This document shows, one piece after another, positions 40,702 through 49,385 of a DNA stretch of 64,000 nt. The stretch comes from Elusimicrobia bacterium GWA2_66_18. GTDB lineage: Bacteria; Elusimicrobiota; Elusimicrobia; UBA1565; UBA9628. Position 1 is the first letter of the stretch; every line of letters begins with the position of its first letter. The position numbers and the translations under genes were made by a program. The DNA lies in NCBI GenBank assembly GCA_001799675.1, contig MGTX01000031.1, positions 62,001 through 126,000 of the forward strand, in the 5' to 3' direction. The notes below the pieces were generated by a model, which made no database searches, was not told the DNA's origin, and saw only the letters and a program-made list of their open reading frames with translations.

Positions 40702-43292
40702 TTGAGATCCTCCATGTCCTGCCAGTTGAGGCCGGCCTTGACCTCGACGACCACGGGGACCTTGAGCTTCACGGCCCCCTCCATGACGCCTTTGACCCAC
40801 CGGGCGAAGGCGGGGACCTCCTCCGTCCTCACTTCGAAGAGCAGTTCATCGTGGACCTGGAGGAGCATCTTGGCGTCCCTCTTGCCCTTGGCCAGATCCG
40901 AGGCGACCTCGAGCATGGCGAGCTTGATGATGTCCGCGGAGCCCCCCTGGATGGGCGTGTTGCGCGCGGCGCGCTCGGTGAACTGACGCACGGCCGTGTT
41001 CTCGGCCGCCAGCTCGGGCAGCCAGCGCACGCGGCCCAAGAGGGTGCGCACGCAACCCTCCCGCCGGGCCTTCTCGAGGTTGCGTTTGACCCAGGCGGAT
41101 ACGCCCGGGTAGCGTTCCAGGTAACTCTTGATATAGGCCCCGGCCGCCTGCTGGGAGACGCCAAGTTGAGCGGCCAGACCGAAGGCGGTCTGGCCGTAGA
41201 CGATGCCGAAGTTTATGGCCTTGGCCGCTCGGCGCTGGTCGGCCGTGACCTGGTTCGGCGGGAGGTGGAAGACCTCGCCGGCGGTGCGCCGATGGATGTC
41301 CTCTCCCTGAACGAAGGAGTCCATGAGAGTCGGATCCTCGGACTCGTGCGCCAGCACGCGCAGGTCGATCTGTGAGTAGTCGGCCGAGACCAGGAGCTTG
41401 CCCTTGGGAGCCGTGAAAGCGCGGCGGATGCGGCGACCGGTCTCGGAGCGGATGGGGATATTCTGCAGGTTCGGATCGAGACTGGAGAGGCGTCCGGTCA
41501 GCGTCCCGGTCTGATCGAAGGTGGTATGGACCCGGCGCGTCCCGGGGTCCAGGCGCTGAAGCAGGCCCTGGACGTAGGTCGACTCGAGCTTGGCGATCTC
41601 GCGATACTCCAGGACCTTGCCGGGCAGGATGTGCGAGGCGGCCAGGAACTGGAGGGTCTCCTCGTCGGTCGAGCGCCCTCCCTTGGCGGTCTTACGCTGG
41701 ACGGGCAGGCCGAGCTTGTCGAAGAGGACCTCGCCCAGTTGCTTGGGAGATTGGGGGTTGAGCGGCGCGCCAGCCAGCGTTTCGATCTCTTTAAGGAGCC
41801 CGGCCAGGGCCTTGTCGAACTCCTGGGAGAGGTCCCGCAAATAGCCTTCGTCGACCATGATGCCTTCGCGCTCCATGTCGCGCAGGACGCCGCTGAGAGG
41901 CATCTCCACCTTCTCGAAAAGATCTAAGACCTTGGTCTCCTTCATCCTCGCGACTAGGCCCGCGCGGTTCAGCGCGCAGGCGGCGCGGGCCAGCGCCGCG
42001 GCCTCGGCATCGAGCGCCTTCGGGTCTTTGACCGCGCCCGGATCCAGGCAATAGGCGGCCAGCTTGCAGTCGAAATCGGGGCCCTTCAGCGTCAGACCCG
42101 CGGCGTCGAGCGCCGCGCGCGCGGCCTTGAGGCCCCATCCTACCTTAAGGGCTTTTCCGCCCAGGACGGCCGCGACGGTCTTCCCCCGGGCCGCGGACTC
42201 GTCGAGCACGACCGCGCGACCGTCCTCCAGGCCCAGGGCCAGGCGCACGCGCGAAACACTCAGCAACTCCCCCTCGCCGACGCCGTCGGGCACGACGGAC
42301 ACGACCACGCGCTCGGCTTTCGAGAGAGCCCGGGAAATAGTCGTCAATTCGACCTTCCTCAGTTCGGCGCAGGGCTCCTGGCGCCGGTCCCCAGCCGGCG
42401 CGGAAGCGGCGGGCTTGGCAAGCTCGGGCGGCTTGCCGCCCAGTTCCTTGATGAGGGAGTGGAACTCGTATCTCTCCAGGCCCGCGGTGAGATTGACGGG
42501 ATCCGGCTCCTTGACGCGGCAGTCCTCGGGAGAAGTTTCGAGCGGGACATCCCCGTCGAGCGCGATGAGCTGGAGCGAGAGGTCGGCCGTCTTCTCGCCG
42601 TCCTTGAGCGTCTGGGCGAGCTTCGGCGTCAGGGCCCAGTCGCCCTTTTTGGCCGCGGAAATCGCCCCTTTGAGCGATCCGTAGGATTTGAGGAGTTTGA
42701 CCGCGCCGACGGGCCCCACGCCCTTGAGGCCGGGGACGTTGTCGGAGCTGTCGCCCACGATGGCCAGGTAGTCCAGGACCTGGGCCGGGGGAATGCCGAA
42801 CTTCTCTTCGATCTGAGGCGGATCCATCCAGACGTTCTTCGAAACGTTGAACACCCGGATGCCCTTCCCCACGAGTTGGAGGGCGTCCTTGTCCCCCGTC
42901 ACCAAGACCGCTTCCCAACCGTGCTCGACGGCTTTGCGCGCCATCGTGGCCATGATGTCGTCGGCTTCATAGCCCGTCTTCTCGACGCAGTGGAAGCCCA
43001 TCGCCTCGGCCAGCGGCTTGGCCTGGCCCAACTGGGTGAGCAGGTCCTTGTCGATCTCCTTGCGCGTCGACTTGTAGGCCGCGTAAGCCTTATGCCGGAA
43101 GGTCGGCCCCGGGACATCGAAACAGACGGCCAGCCCCTCCGGCTTGTCCCGCTTAAGGATCTGAAGGAGAGTCCGGGCGAAGCCGTAGAGGGCCCCCACC
43201 GGCTCCCCCTTGGAATTCGTCAGGGGGGGAAGCGCGTGGTAGGCCCGATGAAGGTATGCGTGGGCATCCAGCAGATAGAGGCGGGGTTTCAT
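40698..43292 (-). CDS. polA: DNA polymerase I without an intact proofreading site
   Basis: The 864-residue enzyme has an N-terminal 5' nuclease (YLLDAHAYLHRAYHALPPL; GDKDALQLV; GDSSDNVPGLKGVGPVGAVK), a central 3'-5' exonuclease-like region and a C-terminal polymerase. Polymerase motifs are intact: DYSQIDLRVLAHES, RRAAKAINFGIVYG and QVHDELLFEV. The exonuclease region (about residues 305-440) lacks the D-x-E start motif; only FDCKLAAYCLDPG resembles a later motif. As in some thermophile enzymes, proofreading is probably lost. Confidence 0.94.
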   Translation of the reverse strand: MKPRLYLLDAHAYLHRAYHALPPLTNSKGEPVGALYGFARTLLQILKRDKPEGLAVCFDVPGPTFRHKAYAAYKSTRKEIDKDLLTQLGQAKPLAEAMGFHCVEKTGYEADDIMATMARKAVEHGWEAVLVTGDKDALQLVGKGIRVFNVSKNVWMDPPQIEEKFGIPPAQVLDYLAIVGDSSDNVPGLKGVGPVGAVKLLKSYGSLKGAISAAKKGDWALTPKLAQTLKDGEKTADLSLQLIALDGDVPLETSPEDCRVKEPDPVNLTAGLERYEFHSLIKELGGKPPELAKPAASAPAGDRRQEPCAELRKVELTTISRALSKAERVVVSVVPDGVGEGELLSVSRVRLALGLEDGRAVVLDESAARGKTVAAVLGGKALKVGWGLKAARAALDAAGLTLKGPDFDCKLAAYCLDPGAVKDPKALDAEAAALARAACALNRAGLVARMKETKVLDLFEKVEMPLSGVLRDMEREGIMVDEGYLRDLSQEFDKALAGLLKEIETLAGAPLNPQSPKQLGEVLFDKLGLPVQRKTAKGGRSTDEETLQFLAASHILPGKVLEYREIAKLESTYVQGLLQRLDPGTRRVHTTFDQTGTLTGRLSSLDPNLQNIPIRSETGRRIRRAFTAPKGKLLVSADYSQIDLRVLAHESEDPTLMDSFVQGEDIHRRTAGEVFHLPPNQVTADQRRAAKAINFGIVYGQTAFGLAAQLGVSQQAAGAYIKSYLERYPGVSAWVKRNLEKARREGCVRTLLGRVRWLPELAAENTAVRQFTERAARNTPIQGGSADIIKLAMLEVASDLAKGKRDAKMLLQVHDELLFEVRTEEVPAFARWVKGVMEGAVKLKVPVVVEVKAGLNWQDMEDLK

Positions 43293-43338
43293 CGACCGGA
43301 GGTCGGAATGGGGCGACGGAACGTAGAAAGAACGGCGG

Positions 43339-43662
43339 CTAGGCCAGCAGGGAGTCGAGAAGCTTCTTGAGATCGGCCTTGGACTGCACGCCGACGCGCT
43401 GTTCGACCAGCTTGCCGGCCTTGAAGAAGAGAATCGTCGGAATGGCGGAGATGCGGAAGCGTCCCGGAGCGTTGGGGTGCTCGTCGGTGTTGAGCTTGAC
43501 CACCTTGACCTTGCCCGCGTACTCCTTGGCGAGTTCCTCGATGAGCGGCGTCAGCATACGGCACGGACCGCACCACGGAGCCCAGAAGTCGACCAGCACG
43601 GGCTGGGCGCACTCCAGGACCTCTTTGTCGAAGGTCTCGTCGGTCAGCTCGATATCGGCCAT
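43339..43662 (-). CDS. trxA: Thioredoxin
   Basis: The 107-residue protein carries WAPWCGPCRM with the redox pair, cis-Pro in AIPTILFFKAGK, and normal length. I start it at the ATG at 43662, with AGGAG nine nt upstream; an in-frame GTG at 43692 would add ten residues and lies six nt from the -10 box, so a longer leaderless form is possible. Confidence 0.94.
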   Translation of the reverse strand: MADIELTDETFDKEVLECAQPVLVDFWAPWCGPCRMLTPLIEELAKEYAGKVKVVKLNTDEHPNAPGRFRISAIPTILFFKAGKLVEQRVGVQSKADLKKLLDSLLA

Positions 43663-43698
43663 CGGGGAAGTCTCCTGCGAGGAACGGCTCACGAATTG

Positions 43699-43727
43699 AT
43701 GATAGCAGGACGGCCGTAGAGTGTCAA
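43699..43727 (-). promoter_or_regulatory. Sigma-70-type promoter of trxA
   Basis: TTGACA (43727-43722) and TATCAT (43704-43699) are separated by exactly 17 bp, the best promoter match in the window. It would drive trxA and perhaps polA and the genes behind it. Confidence 0.7.
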
Positions 43728-43744
43728 GCGCCGCTCGCGCTGTT

Positions 43745-45142
43745 TCATTTCGCGGTCTTGGACAGGCGCAGGGCGCCCTTATCCTTGCGCAGGGAGAGGT
43801 CGGGCTGGACCTGGGGGGTCTGCTCTCGCGAGTCGCGGTTGGCCTGGCGACTGACGTTCTTCTTCACATAGCCGTACTCTTCGTCCACGGAGACCCAGCC
43901 GTCGCCGTTGACGTCGGCGTCACCCCTCAGGCCGCGAAGGAAATAGTAGGTGAACAGGCCGTGCTTCTGCGCCTCGTAGCCGCCCGTGATCTCGTCGCCG
44001 GCGGCGGCCGAGAAGACGGTGAGCTTCTTGGCGGGGTCCAACTTGCCCGTCTCCAGACGCGACATGAGCGGGCGCGCGCCTTGCGCGATGACGGAACGGC
44101 CCCCCGCCCCGGAGAAACAGCTGTCGAGGACCACCGTCACGTCCTTGACGACCAGAGCGTTGAGCTTCTCGTAGAGTCGCTTGAGGGGATACGCCGTCAG
44201 TTCCAGGGCCTTGGGGTCGCCGTCATAGGGAAGAAGGTAGGCCTGCTGGCTGTTTGGGTCCGGAGCTCCGTGGCCCGAGTAATAAACGAAGACCTTGGAC
44301 TCGGGAGTGACCTGGAGGGGCAGCCAGAGTTCCAGGATTTTAGCGAAGTCCGAACGCGACGCGCGGTCGCCGGTCAGGAGCTTGATGTTCCTTTCGGGGA
44401 AGCCCAGGTAGTCGCGCAAGTATAGCATGACCGTGCGCGCGTCCTTCTCCGCGTAGTCCGCGCCGGTCGCGATGTCGCGGTATTTCTCCACGCCGATGAC
44501 GACGGCGAAGTTCTCGTCGCTCTGAGGCAGGCCGCCCTTCGGCGCCAGGTCGATGTCGTCGGAAAGATCGGGCGCGGCGGCGACGGCCGCGGCTTTGGCG
44601 AGTTCGACCTCGCGCGCTTTCAAGGTCTTCTCGCGCTTCTCGAGTTCGTCCATGCGGCGCTGGAGGTCGGCGAGCATCGCCAGGGCGGCCGTGGAGACCT
44701 GGACCTGGGCCAGGGATTGCGCCTGCGCCAGCTTCTCCGCCTCGAGGCGCTTGGCCTCCTCTTCCTGCTTGAGCTTCTCCTCTTTCTGCCGGAGGGCCGC
44801 CTGCGCCAGGCGCTCGTCCTCGTGACGCTTCAGGTCTTCCTGCAGGCGCCGGCGCTCGGCGCGCTCAGCCTCCGCTTTCTCCAACTCGCGCTTGACCAGC
44901 GCCTCGTCGGCGCGGGCCTCGGGCATCATCTGGACCCACTGCTTGGCCTGGGGGGTCTTGCCGCTGTTGGGGTAGTTCCGGATGAAGGCTTCCCAGGCTT
45001 GGCGGGTGTTCGCTTTGCGCGCGTCGCGGAAGGCCGTCATCTCGTCGATGACGTTGGCGGTGCTCTCCACGAAACCGGCCGGGGCGCAGCCGACAAAATG
45101 CGGAGCGCACGCGAGGACCGCCAGAACGGCTAGGCGGAACAA
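43745..45142 (-). CDS. Caspase-fold (C14) lipoprotein with coiled coil and EF-hand-like loop
   Basis: About 465 residues if translated from the TTG at 45142, which follows the barrel gene by four bases; no ATG precedes the signal sequence outside that gene. The N-terminal hydrophobic stretch ends in a lipobox (HFVGC). Residues about 90-230 are a long Glu/Lys/Ala coiled coil. The C-terminal caspase-like domain has the His in VYYSGHGAPDP and Cys in VVLDSCFSGAGG, so it should be catalytically competent. DADVNGDGWVSVDE is an EF-hand-like calcium loop, fitting calcium-activated metacaspases. A surface-anchored location is unusual. Confidence 0.8.
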   Translation of the reverse strand: MFRLAVLAVLACAPHFVGCAPAGFVESTANVIDEMTAFRDARKANTRQAWEAFIRNYPNSGKTPQAKQWVQMMPEARADEALVKRELEKAEAERAERRRLQEDLKRHEDERLAQAALRQKEEKLKQEEEAKRLEAEKLAQAQSLAQVQVSTAALAMLADLQRRMDELEKREKTLKAREVELAKAAAVAAAPDLSDDIDLAPKGGLPQSDENFAVVIGVEKYRDIATGADYAEKDARTVMLYLRDYLGFPERNIKLLTGDRASRSDFAKILELWLPLQVTPESKVFVYYSGHGAPDPNSQQAYLLPYDGDPKALELTAYPLKRLYEKLNALVVKDVTVVLDSCFSGAGGRSVIAQGARPLMSRLETGKLDPAKKLTVFSAAAGDEITGGYEAQKHGLFTYYFLRGLRGDADVNGDGWVSVDEEYGYVKKNVSRQANRDSREQTPQVQPDLSLRKDKGALRLSKTAK

Positions 45143-45146
45143 AGCC

Positions 45147-45893
45147 TTAGAAATGGAAAGAGCCGCCCACGGCCATGCGCCGGGAGACGACGCGGTCGTA
45201 TTTGTTGTGATAACCGGGATTGCTCGAAGGATACGGCTGGAAGTCCAAGTCGTTGACCTGGGAGAGTTTTCCTTCGACAAAGACGGAGAAAGCGCGGCTG
45301 AGGAAAAAATCCGTGCCAAAGAAGGCGTTATAGCCGATCTTGGCGTCCATGGATGTCGTCGGCGTCTCGCCCGCGAATTTATTGGTGTGGAAAGCCATGA
45401 ACAAGGCCGGGCCGACGCCGAAATAGGGACGCGCGAACTTCAACGGGACCCCGACGATCAGATTGGCCCCCAGCCCCATAAGCATCAGGTTCCTTTCGGC
45501 CATCGCCAGCGACACGACGCTGGACGACCCGGTTTTCGGGATGTAGGTCGCGCTAGCGATCTGCTCCTTGACGGCGGAAGGCAGGATGTCGAAGGTCCCC
45601 GACATGCCGATGGAAACCGGCATCTGCTTGAACCACCCGCCCGCCGACAGGCCGCCCCAGACGTTGTTCTTCATCTTCAGGTTATGGACGTCGTAAGAAT
45701 AGCCCCCCCCGGAACCGGTGTAGTTCGGATTGTCGATGCGCAGGTTGGTGTTCCCCGCCGAGGCGAAGCCTCCGTAGATGTTGAGAAATCCGTTGGGGAT
45801 GTCGGTCTGTCGAGTCTCGGCGCGCGCGAAACCGGCGAGAGCCGGCAAGAAGAAGGAAATGAGCAGCAACGACCGGCGGCTTGAAAATTTCAT
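45147..45893 (-). CDS. Outer-membrane beta-barrel protein
   Basis: The 248-residue protein has a signal peptide (cleavage near FARAE), alternating hydrophobic beta strands and a C-terminal Phe (GGSFHF), the usual barrel-insertion signal. The size suggests an 8- to 10-stranded barrel of the OmpA/OmpW kind. I prefer the ATG at 45893, five nt after GGGAGG, to the GTG just before it. It is almost certainly co-transcribed with the caspase-fold lipoprotein. Confidence 0.75.
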   Translation of the reverse strand: MKFSSRRSLLLISFFLPALAGFARAETRQTDIPNGFLNIYGGFASAGNTNLRIDNPNYTGSGGGYSYDVHNLKMKNNVWGGLSAGGWFKQMPVSIGMSGTFDILPSAVKEQIASATYIPKTGSSSVVSLAMAERNLMLMGLGANLIVGVPLKFARPYFGVGPALFMAFHTNKFAGETPTTSMDAKIGYNAFFGTDFFLSRAFSVFVEGKLSQVNDLDFQPYPSSNPGYHNKYDRVVSRRMAVGGSFHF

Positions 45894-45994
45894 CACGACC
45901 TCCCGCGCCTTGGATTGGACTTCAAGCAGTCTAATCCTTCAATGTTGAAAAGTCAATAAGCGCGCGTGCACCCATAAGCGCGAAATGTCTCGAC

Positions 45995-46396
45995 TTAACT
46001 GGGACGACGGGTCTGGAGGACGCGCTCGATCTCGGACCAGAGCTTCTCCACGGAAATCGGCTTCGGGAGGAACTGGGAGGCGCCGGCGAGGAGGCCCTCG
46101 GCGCGATCTCGCGGGTCGGAGTATTGGGTGGAGGCGGAGACGAAGATGACGGGGGTATCCCGGTGCCCCTCGAGGCGCTTGACGCGGCGGCAGAGGTCGA
46201 AGCCGTGCATGTCGGGCAGTTGGACGTCCATGATGATGAGCGAAGGGTAAGCCTGCTTGAGAGCCCGGATCGCCTCGTCGCCGTTGCGCGCTCCGGTGAC
46301 CTCGACGCCTTTCAGCGACATGACGTCGATGAAGGTCTCGCGGAAATGGTCGTCGTCTTCGACGATGAACATCTTGGAATCGCCCGCCATCAGCAT
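45995..46396 (-). CDS. Stand-alone response-regulator receiver domain
   Basis: The 133-residue protein is one receiver domain: acidic pocket FIVEDDD, phospho-acceptor Asp in LIIMDVQLPDMHG, Ser/Thr in VIFVSASTQ and Lys in LPKPISVEK. No output domain. GAGGA precedes the ATG. It starts 12 bp after the M50/S8 fusion gene, so it is probably on the same transcript. Confidence 0.86.
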   Translation of the reverse strand: MLMAGDSKMFIVEDDDHFRETFIDVMSLKGVEVTGARNGDEAIRALKQAYPSLIIMDVQLPDMHGFDLCRRVKRLEGHRDTPVIFVSASTQYSDPRDRAEGLLAGASQFLPKPISVEKLWSEIERVLQTRRPS

Positions 46397-46408
46397 CGTG
46401 TCCTCATT

Positions 46409-49285
46409 TTAAGCCTTTGGCCCGCCGAACAACTCCAGGAGCTTGCGGTATGCGGCTTCGACGTTCAGGAAGCCCTCGCCCTCGTCGTCCGGGCCGTTCT
46501 TGCCCGTCTTTTCGAGGGTTCCCATGAGGGCGCTCACGACCGCGTCGAGCTTGGCGCCCTTCTCGGTCACGCCGAACATCATCATCAGCAGGAGGATGGC
46601 GCCCCAGACGGACGGCGTGGACATCGAGGTGCCGGAGATATCCTTGAGCGCCCCCTTCTCGGGGTCGATGCGGTCGGCCCCGCCCAGGGCGGCGGGCCAG
46701 GCGCCTTCGGTGTTGTAGCCGACGGCCATCAGGTCCGGACGGTGCGGGTAGCCGGGGATGTTCCTCGTCTTAAAGGAACCGGCGCCGCGTGAGGAAAAGT
46801 AGGCGGTTTTCTTATTGCGGTCGGAGGCCGCCACCGCGAGGACGCGGACGGCGCCGGTCTGGGCATCCCTATAACTGACGATGGCCGGCGCGCCGATCGT
46901 GTTCTTGCCGGAGCCCGCGTTGCCCGCCGCGAAAACCATGATGTGGCCCTCCTGCGCGAGCTTCAAGACCAGCTTCGAGTCCGGGCTCTCGGGGTCGCCG
47001 TCGTCATCGCCCCAGGAATTGGAGATGACGAGGTTGCCGTCGTTGGCCGCGGCGGTCAGGGCCTTCAGGATGTCGTCGAGGGTGGCCCCGCCGTCGACGA
47101 AGGTCTTGTAGTGCGTGACGTTCTTGGCCCAGGGGGAGAAGTTGAGGCCCATGCTGGTGACCCAGGTGCCGTGGCCGATGTCGTCCACATTCCGGCCGGA
47201 GGTCACGTTCTTGACCTCCTTGACGCGCTTGAGGAGCGGGTGCGTGACGTCCGCGCCGCTGTCGATGACGGCGGTCAGGGGCTGGGACGGCTTATCCGAG
47301 GAAAACGGGCGCCGCACGCGGCGCCACAGGCGCCGCCAGGGATTCATCTCCGGCTTACCCCAGCGCTTCACCGCGATGGCCTGCACGGGGGCGGCCCTGG
47401 TGATCGCGAGGTTCTCCTCCATCGTGACCGCGCCGCGCGCGCTCGGGTCCATGTCCTCGGGCTTGACCGGAACTGGAGTGATGATCTTGCGGCGGTCGTT
47501 GTTGTAGACCTGGTGGCCCAAGGCGCGGAGCATGGCCTCGAATTCGGGGGCCTTGGCCGCGTCCACGCGGATGGTCGCGGCGTTGATGCGCCGATAGGAG
47601 CCGACCGGGGTCGCGTTGTAGGAGGCCAGGGTCTCGGGATCGAGGCCGACCGAGGACAGTTCGCCCAGCAGGCCCTGCTGGACGTCTTCGTAGGCCTGCA
47701 CGTAGCCGGCCTGCGTCGGGTCGACCTGCGATAGGTGGAGGTCCTTGACGAGGGCCTTGGCTTGCGAGAAGAGCACCACGAGGTCCACGGGACGCGCGAA
47801 GTCAGCCGCGGAGGGCGCGTCGATCTCGATGGCTGCGGCGGGCTTCAGGGCGGGGTGAGGCCGGCCCAGGAGCATTCCGAGCGCGGCCATGGCGGGAAGA
47901 GCCGCGCCGGCCAATTGGACGCCCGTCACGCCGAGAGAGGCGCCGATGAGCAACTGGGTGATGACCGTCGCCGAGCCTACGATGAAGCCGCCTCCCAGCA
48001 CCGCGATGGCGATGATGGGGAGAAGTCTGAAGGCGCCCAGGCGCGCATAGAAGGAGTCCAAGCGCGCGCGAACGCCGCTCGGGAGGAACGCCGCCAGGAT
48101 ATGTCCTCCGTCCAGAGGCCGGACCGGCAGGAGGTTGAAGACCGCCAGGGCGGCGTTGAGGAAGATGAAGCTGACCAGGGCGCCGAGCATCACGGCGCCC
48201 AGCCCGCCCGCGACCGCGCCCGCGTAGGCCAAGGCGCCGGCGACCGCCAGGATGAGGTTGACCGCGGGGCCGGCGAAGGCCACCTTGGCCATGTCCTTGG
48301 CCGGATTCTTGAAGCGGGCAGCGTCCACCGGGACGGGCTTCGCCCCGCCTAAGATGAAGCCGCCGAGGAAGAAGGTGGCCAGGGGTAGAACCACGGTCAT
48401 GAGCAAGTCGACGTGCGCGCCCCAGCGCAGGGGGTTGAAGCCGGCGCGGCCCTGAAGGGTCGCCGTCGGATCGCCGAGCTTGGCCGCGGCCTTGGCGTGG
48501 CCGATCTCATGGAGGATGAGGGAAACGAGAACCAGCGGGAGGATCAGAAGCGGGCTGAACAGCGCCGCGCCGCCCGCGGCGACCAGGCCGGCAACGACGA
48601 CCGCGCCGAAGAGCCCGTCTCCGCCGCGCCCCCCGTCGGGGTCGGAGCGATCGTCCGGCCCGCCCTCGCCGCCGGAACGGCGCGGATTTCCGATCTCATC
48701 AATGCCGCCGTCCTCCTGGACCGGCCGGCCCGAGCCGTCTTCCTTGTCGATGGAGTCCGGCGTGCGATTCTTCTTCGAGGACCTGGCCAGGACGGCGCCC
48801 ATCGTCTGGTGCTTTGCCGCGAACACGGCGGACACGAACGGCAACCCGTGCGGCAACGAATCGTAAAGCTGGTTGATGACCGTCTCGACCTGGGAGGAGG
48901 AGCCGGACAGACAATGACCCGTCTGCGTCAACTGGCCCTGCGCGGAGACGATTTGAGCGGCAACGGGCATCTCGGCGCGGGGCGCAGGGACGGAAGCGGC
49001 GCGCGAAGCGGTCACGGCCGCGGTCGGCAGGACTCTCGGGACCGCGACGTTCAAGACGGAAACGACGGGAGAAACCAAGGACGCCGAGAGGGTCGGGATG
49101 GAGATCGTCGTGTTGGGGATGGCGGCGGAGCCGTTGACCGCGCCCGCGGCGCTAAGACCGGCGGTCGCAGCGTCGGCGCGCGCGCCCGAGACTTGGGCGA
49201 GCTGCGCCCAGGCGCTGCCGCCGGGAGAAAGCGCGACGAGGCAGAAGGTGATCGCAAGCGATAGAGTGGAGCGCATGAGTTTCAT
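46409..49285 (-). CDS. Exported fusion: M50 site-2 protease plus S8 subtilisin
   Basis: The 958-residue protein starts with a signal peptide (cleavage near GGSAWAQ). After an Ala/Val/Pro-rich stretch and an Asp/Glu-rich linker comes a multi-helix M50 domain: LILHEIGHAKAAAK near residue 257 (HExxH) and LLPVRPLDGGH near residue 390 (third zinc ligand). The C-terminal third is a subtilisin with the full triad: Asp in AVIDSGADVTHP (about 672), His in DIGHGTWVTSMG (about 702), Ser in DISGTSMSTPSVWG (about 888), plus AAGNAGSGKN. Both proteases look active. An ATG at 49276, 7 nt after TATAAT, is an alternative start. Confidence 0.82.
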   Translation of the reverse strand: MKLMRSTLSLAITFCLVALSPGGSAWAQLAQVSGARADAATAGLSAAGAVNGSAAIPNTTISIPTLSASLVSPVVSVLNVAVPRVLPTAAVTASRAASVPAPRAEMPVAAQIVSAQGQLTQTGHCLSGSSSQVETVINQLYDSLPHGLPFVSAVFAAKHQTMGAVLARSSKKNRTPDSIDKEDGSGRPVQEDGGIDEIGNPRRSGGEGGPDDRSDPDGGRGGDGLFGAVVVAGLVAAGGAALFSPLLILPLVLVSLILHEIGHAKAAAKLGDPTATLQGRAGFNPLRWGAHVDLLMTVVLPLATFFLGGFILGGAKPVPVDAARFKNPAKDMAKVAFAGPAVNLILAVAGALAYAGAVAGGLGAVMLGALVSFIFLNAALAVFNLLPVRPLDGGHILAAFLPSGVRARLDSFYARLGAFRLLPIIAIAVLGGGFIVGSATVITQLLIGASLGVTGVQLAGAALPAMAALGMLLGRPHPALKPAAAIEIDAPSAADFARPVDLVVLFSQAKALVKDLHLSQVDPTQAGYVQAYEDVQQGLLGELSSVGLDPETLASYNATPVGSYRRINAATIRVDAAKAPEFEAMLRALGHQVYNNDRRKIITPVPVKPEDMDPSARGAVTMEENLAITRAAPVQAIAVKRWGKPEMNPWRRLWRRVRRPFSSDKPSQPLTAVIDSGADVTHPLLKRVKEVKNVTSGRNVDDIGHGTWVTSMGLNFSPWAKNVTHYKTFVDGGATLDDILKALTAAANDGNLVISNSWGDDDGDPESPDSKLVLKLAQEGHIMVFAAGNAGSGKNTIGAPAIVSYRDAQTGAVRVLAVAASDRNKKTAYFSSRGAGSFKTRNIPGYPHRPDLMAVGYNTEGAWPAALGGADRIDPEKGALKDISGTSMSTPSVWGAILLLMMMFGVTEKGAKLDAVVSALMGTLEKTGKNGPDDEGEGFLNVEAAYRKLLELFGGPKA

Positions 49286-49375
49286 TATAACGGGGTCCTC
49301 TCCGACTATGACAGGTCCTAGGGCCCAAGCCCCCCCTGGCATTGGTCCCAACGCATCGAGGGACCTTGGCCTGTC
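49284..49375 (-). promoter_or_regulatory. Upstream region of the M50/S8 gene: TATAAT and GGnCC inverted repeats
   Basis: TATAAT (49289-49284) overlaps one ATG and is 7 nt before another. Upstream, GGTCCC (49344) and GGGACC pair across a 10-nt loop, within outer GACAGG/CCTGTC words (49310 and 49370). No U-run follows, so it is not a clear terminator of the gene before it. GGTCCCAACG here is repeated exactly at 52198. Confidence 0.4.
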
Positions 49376-49385
49376 CACGTGGGTC

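Noticed and set aside
43745-45319. Translation of the caspase-fold gene from an ATG-type start inside the barrel gene
   Set aside because: That extension is the barrel gene read out of frame and would bury the signal peptide and lipobox 60 residues inside the protein.
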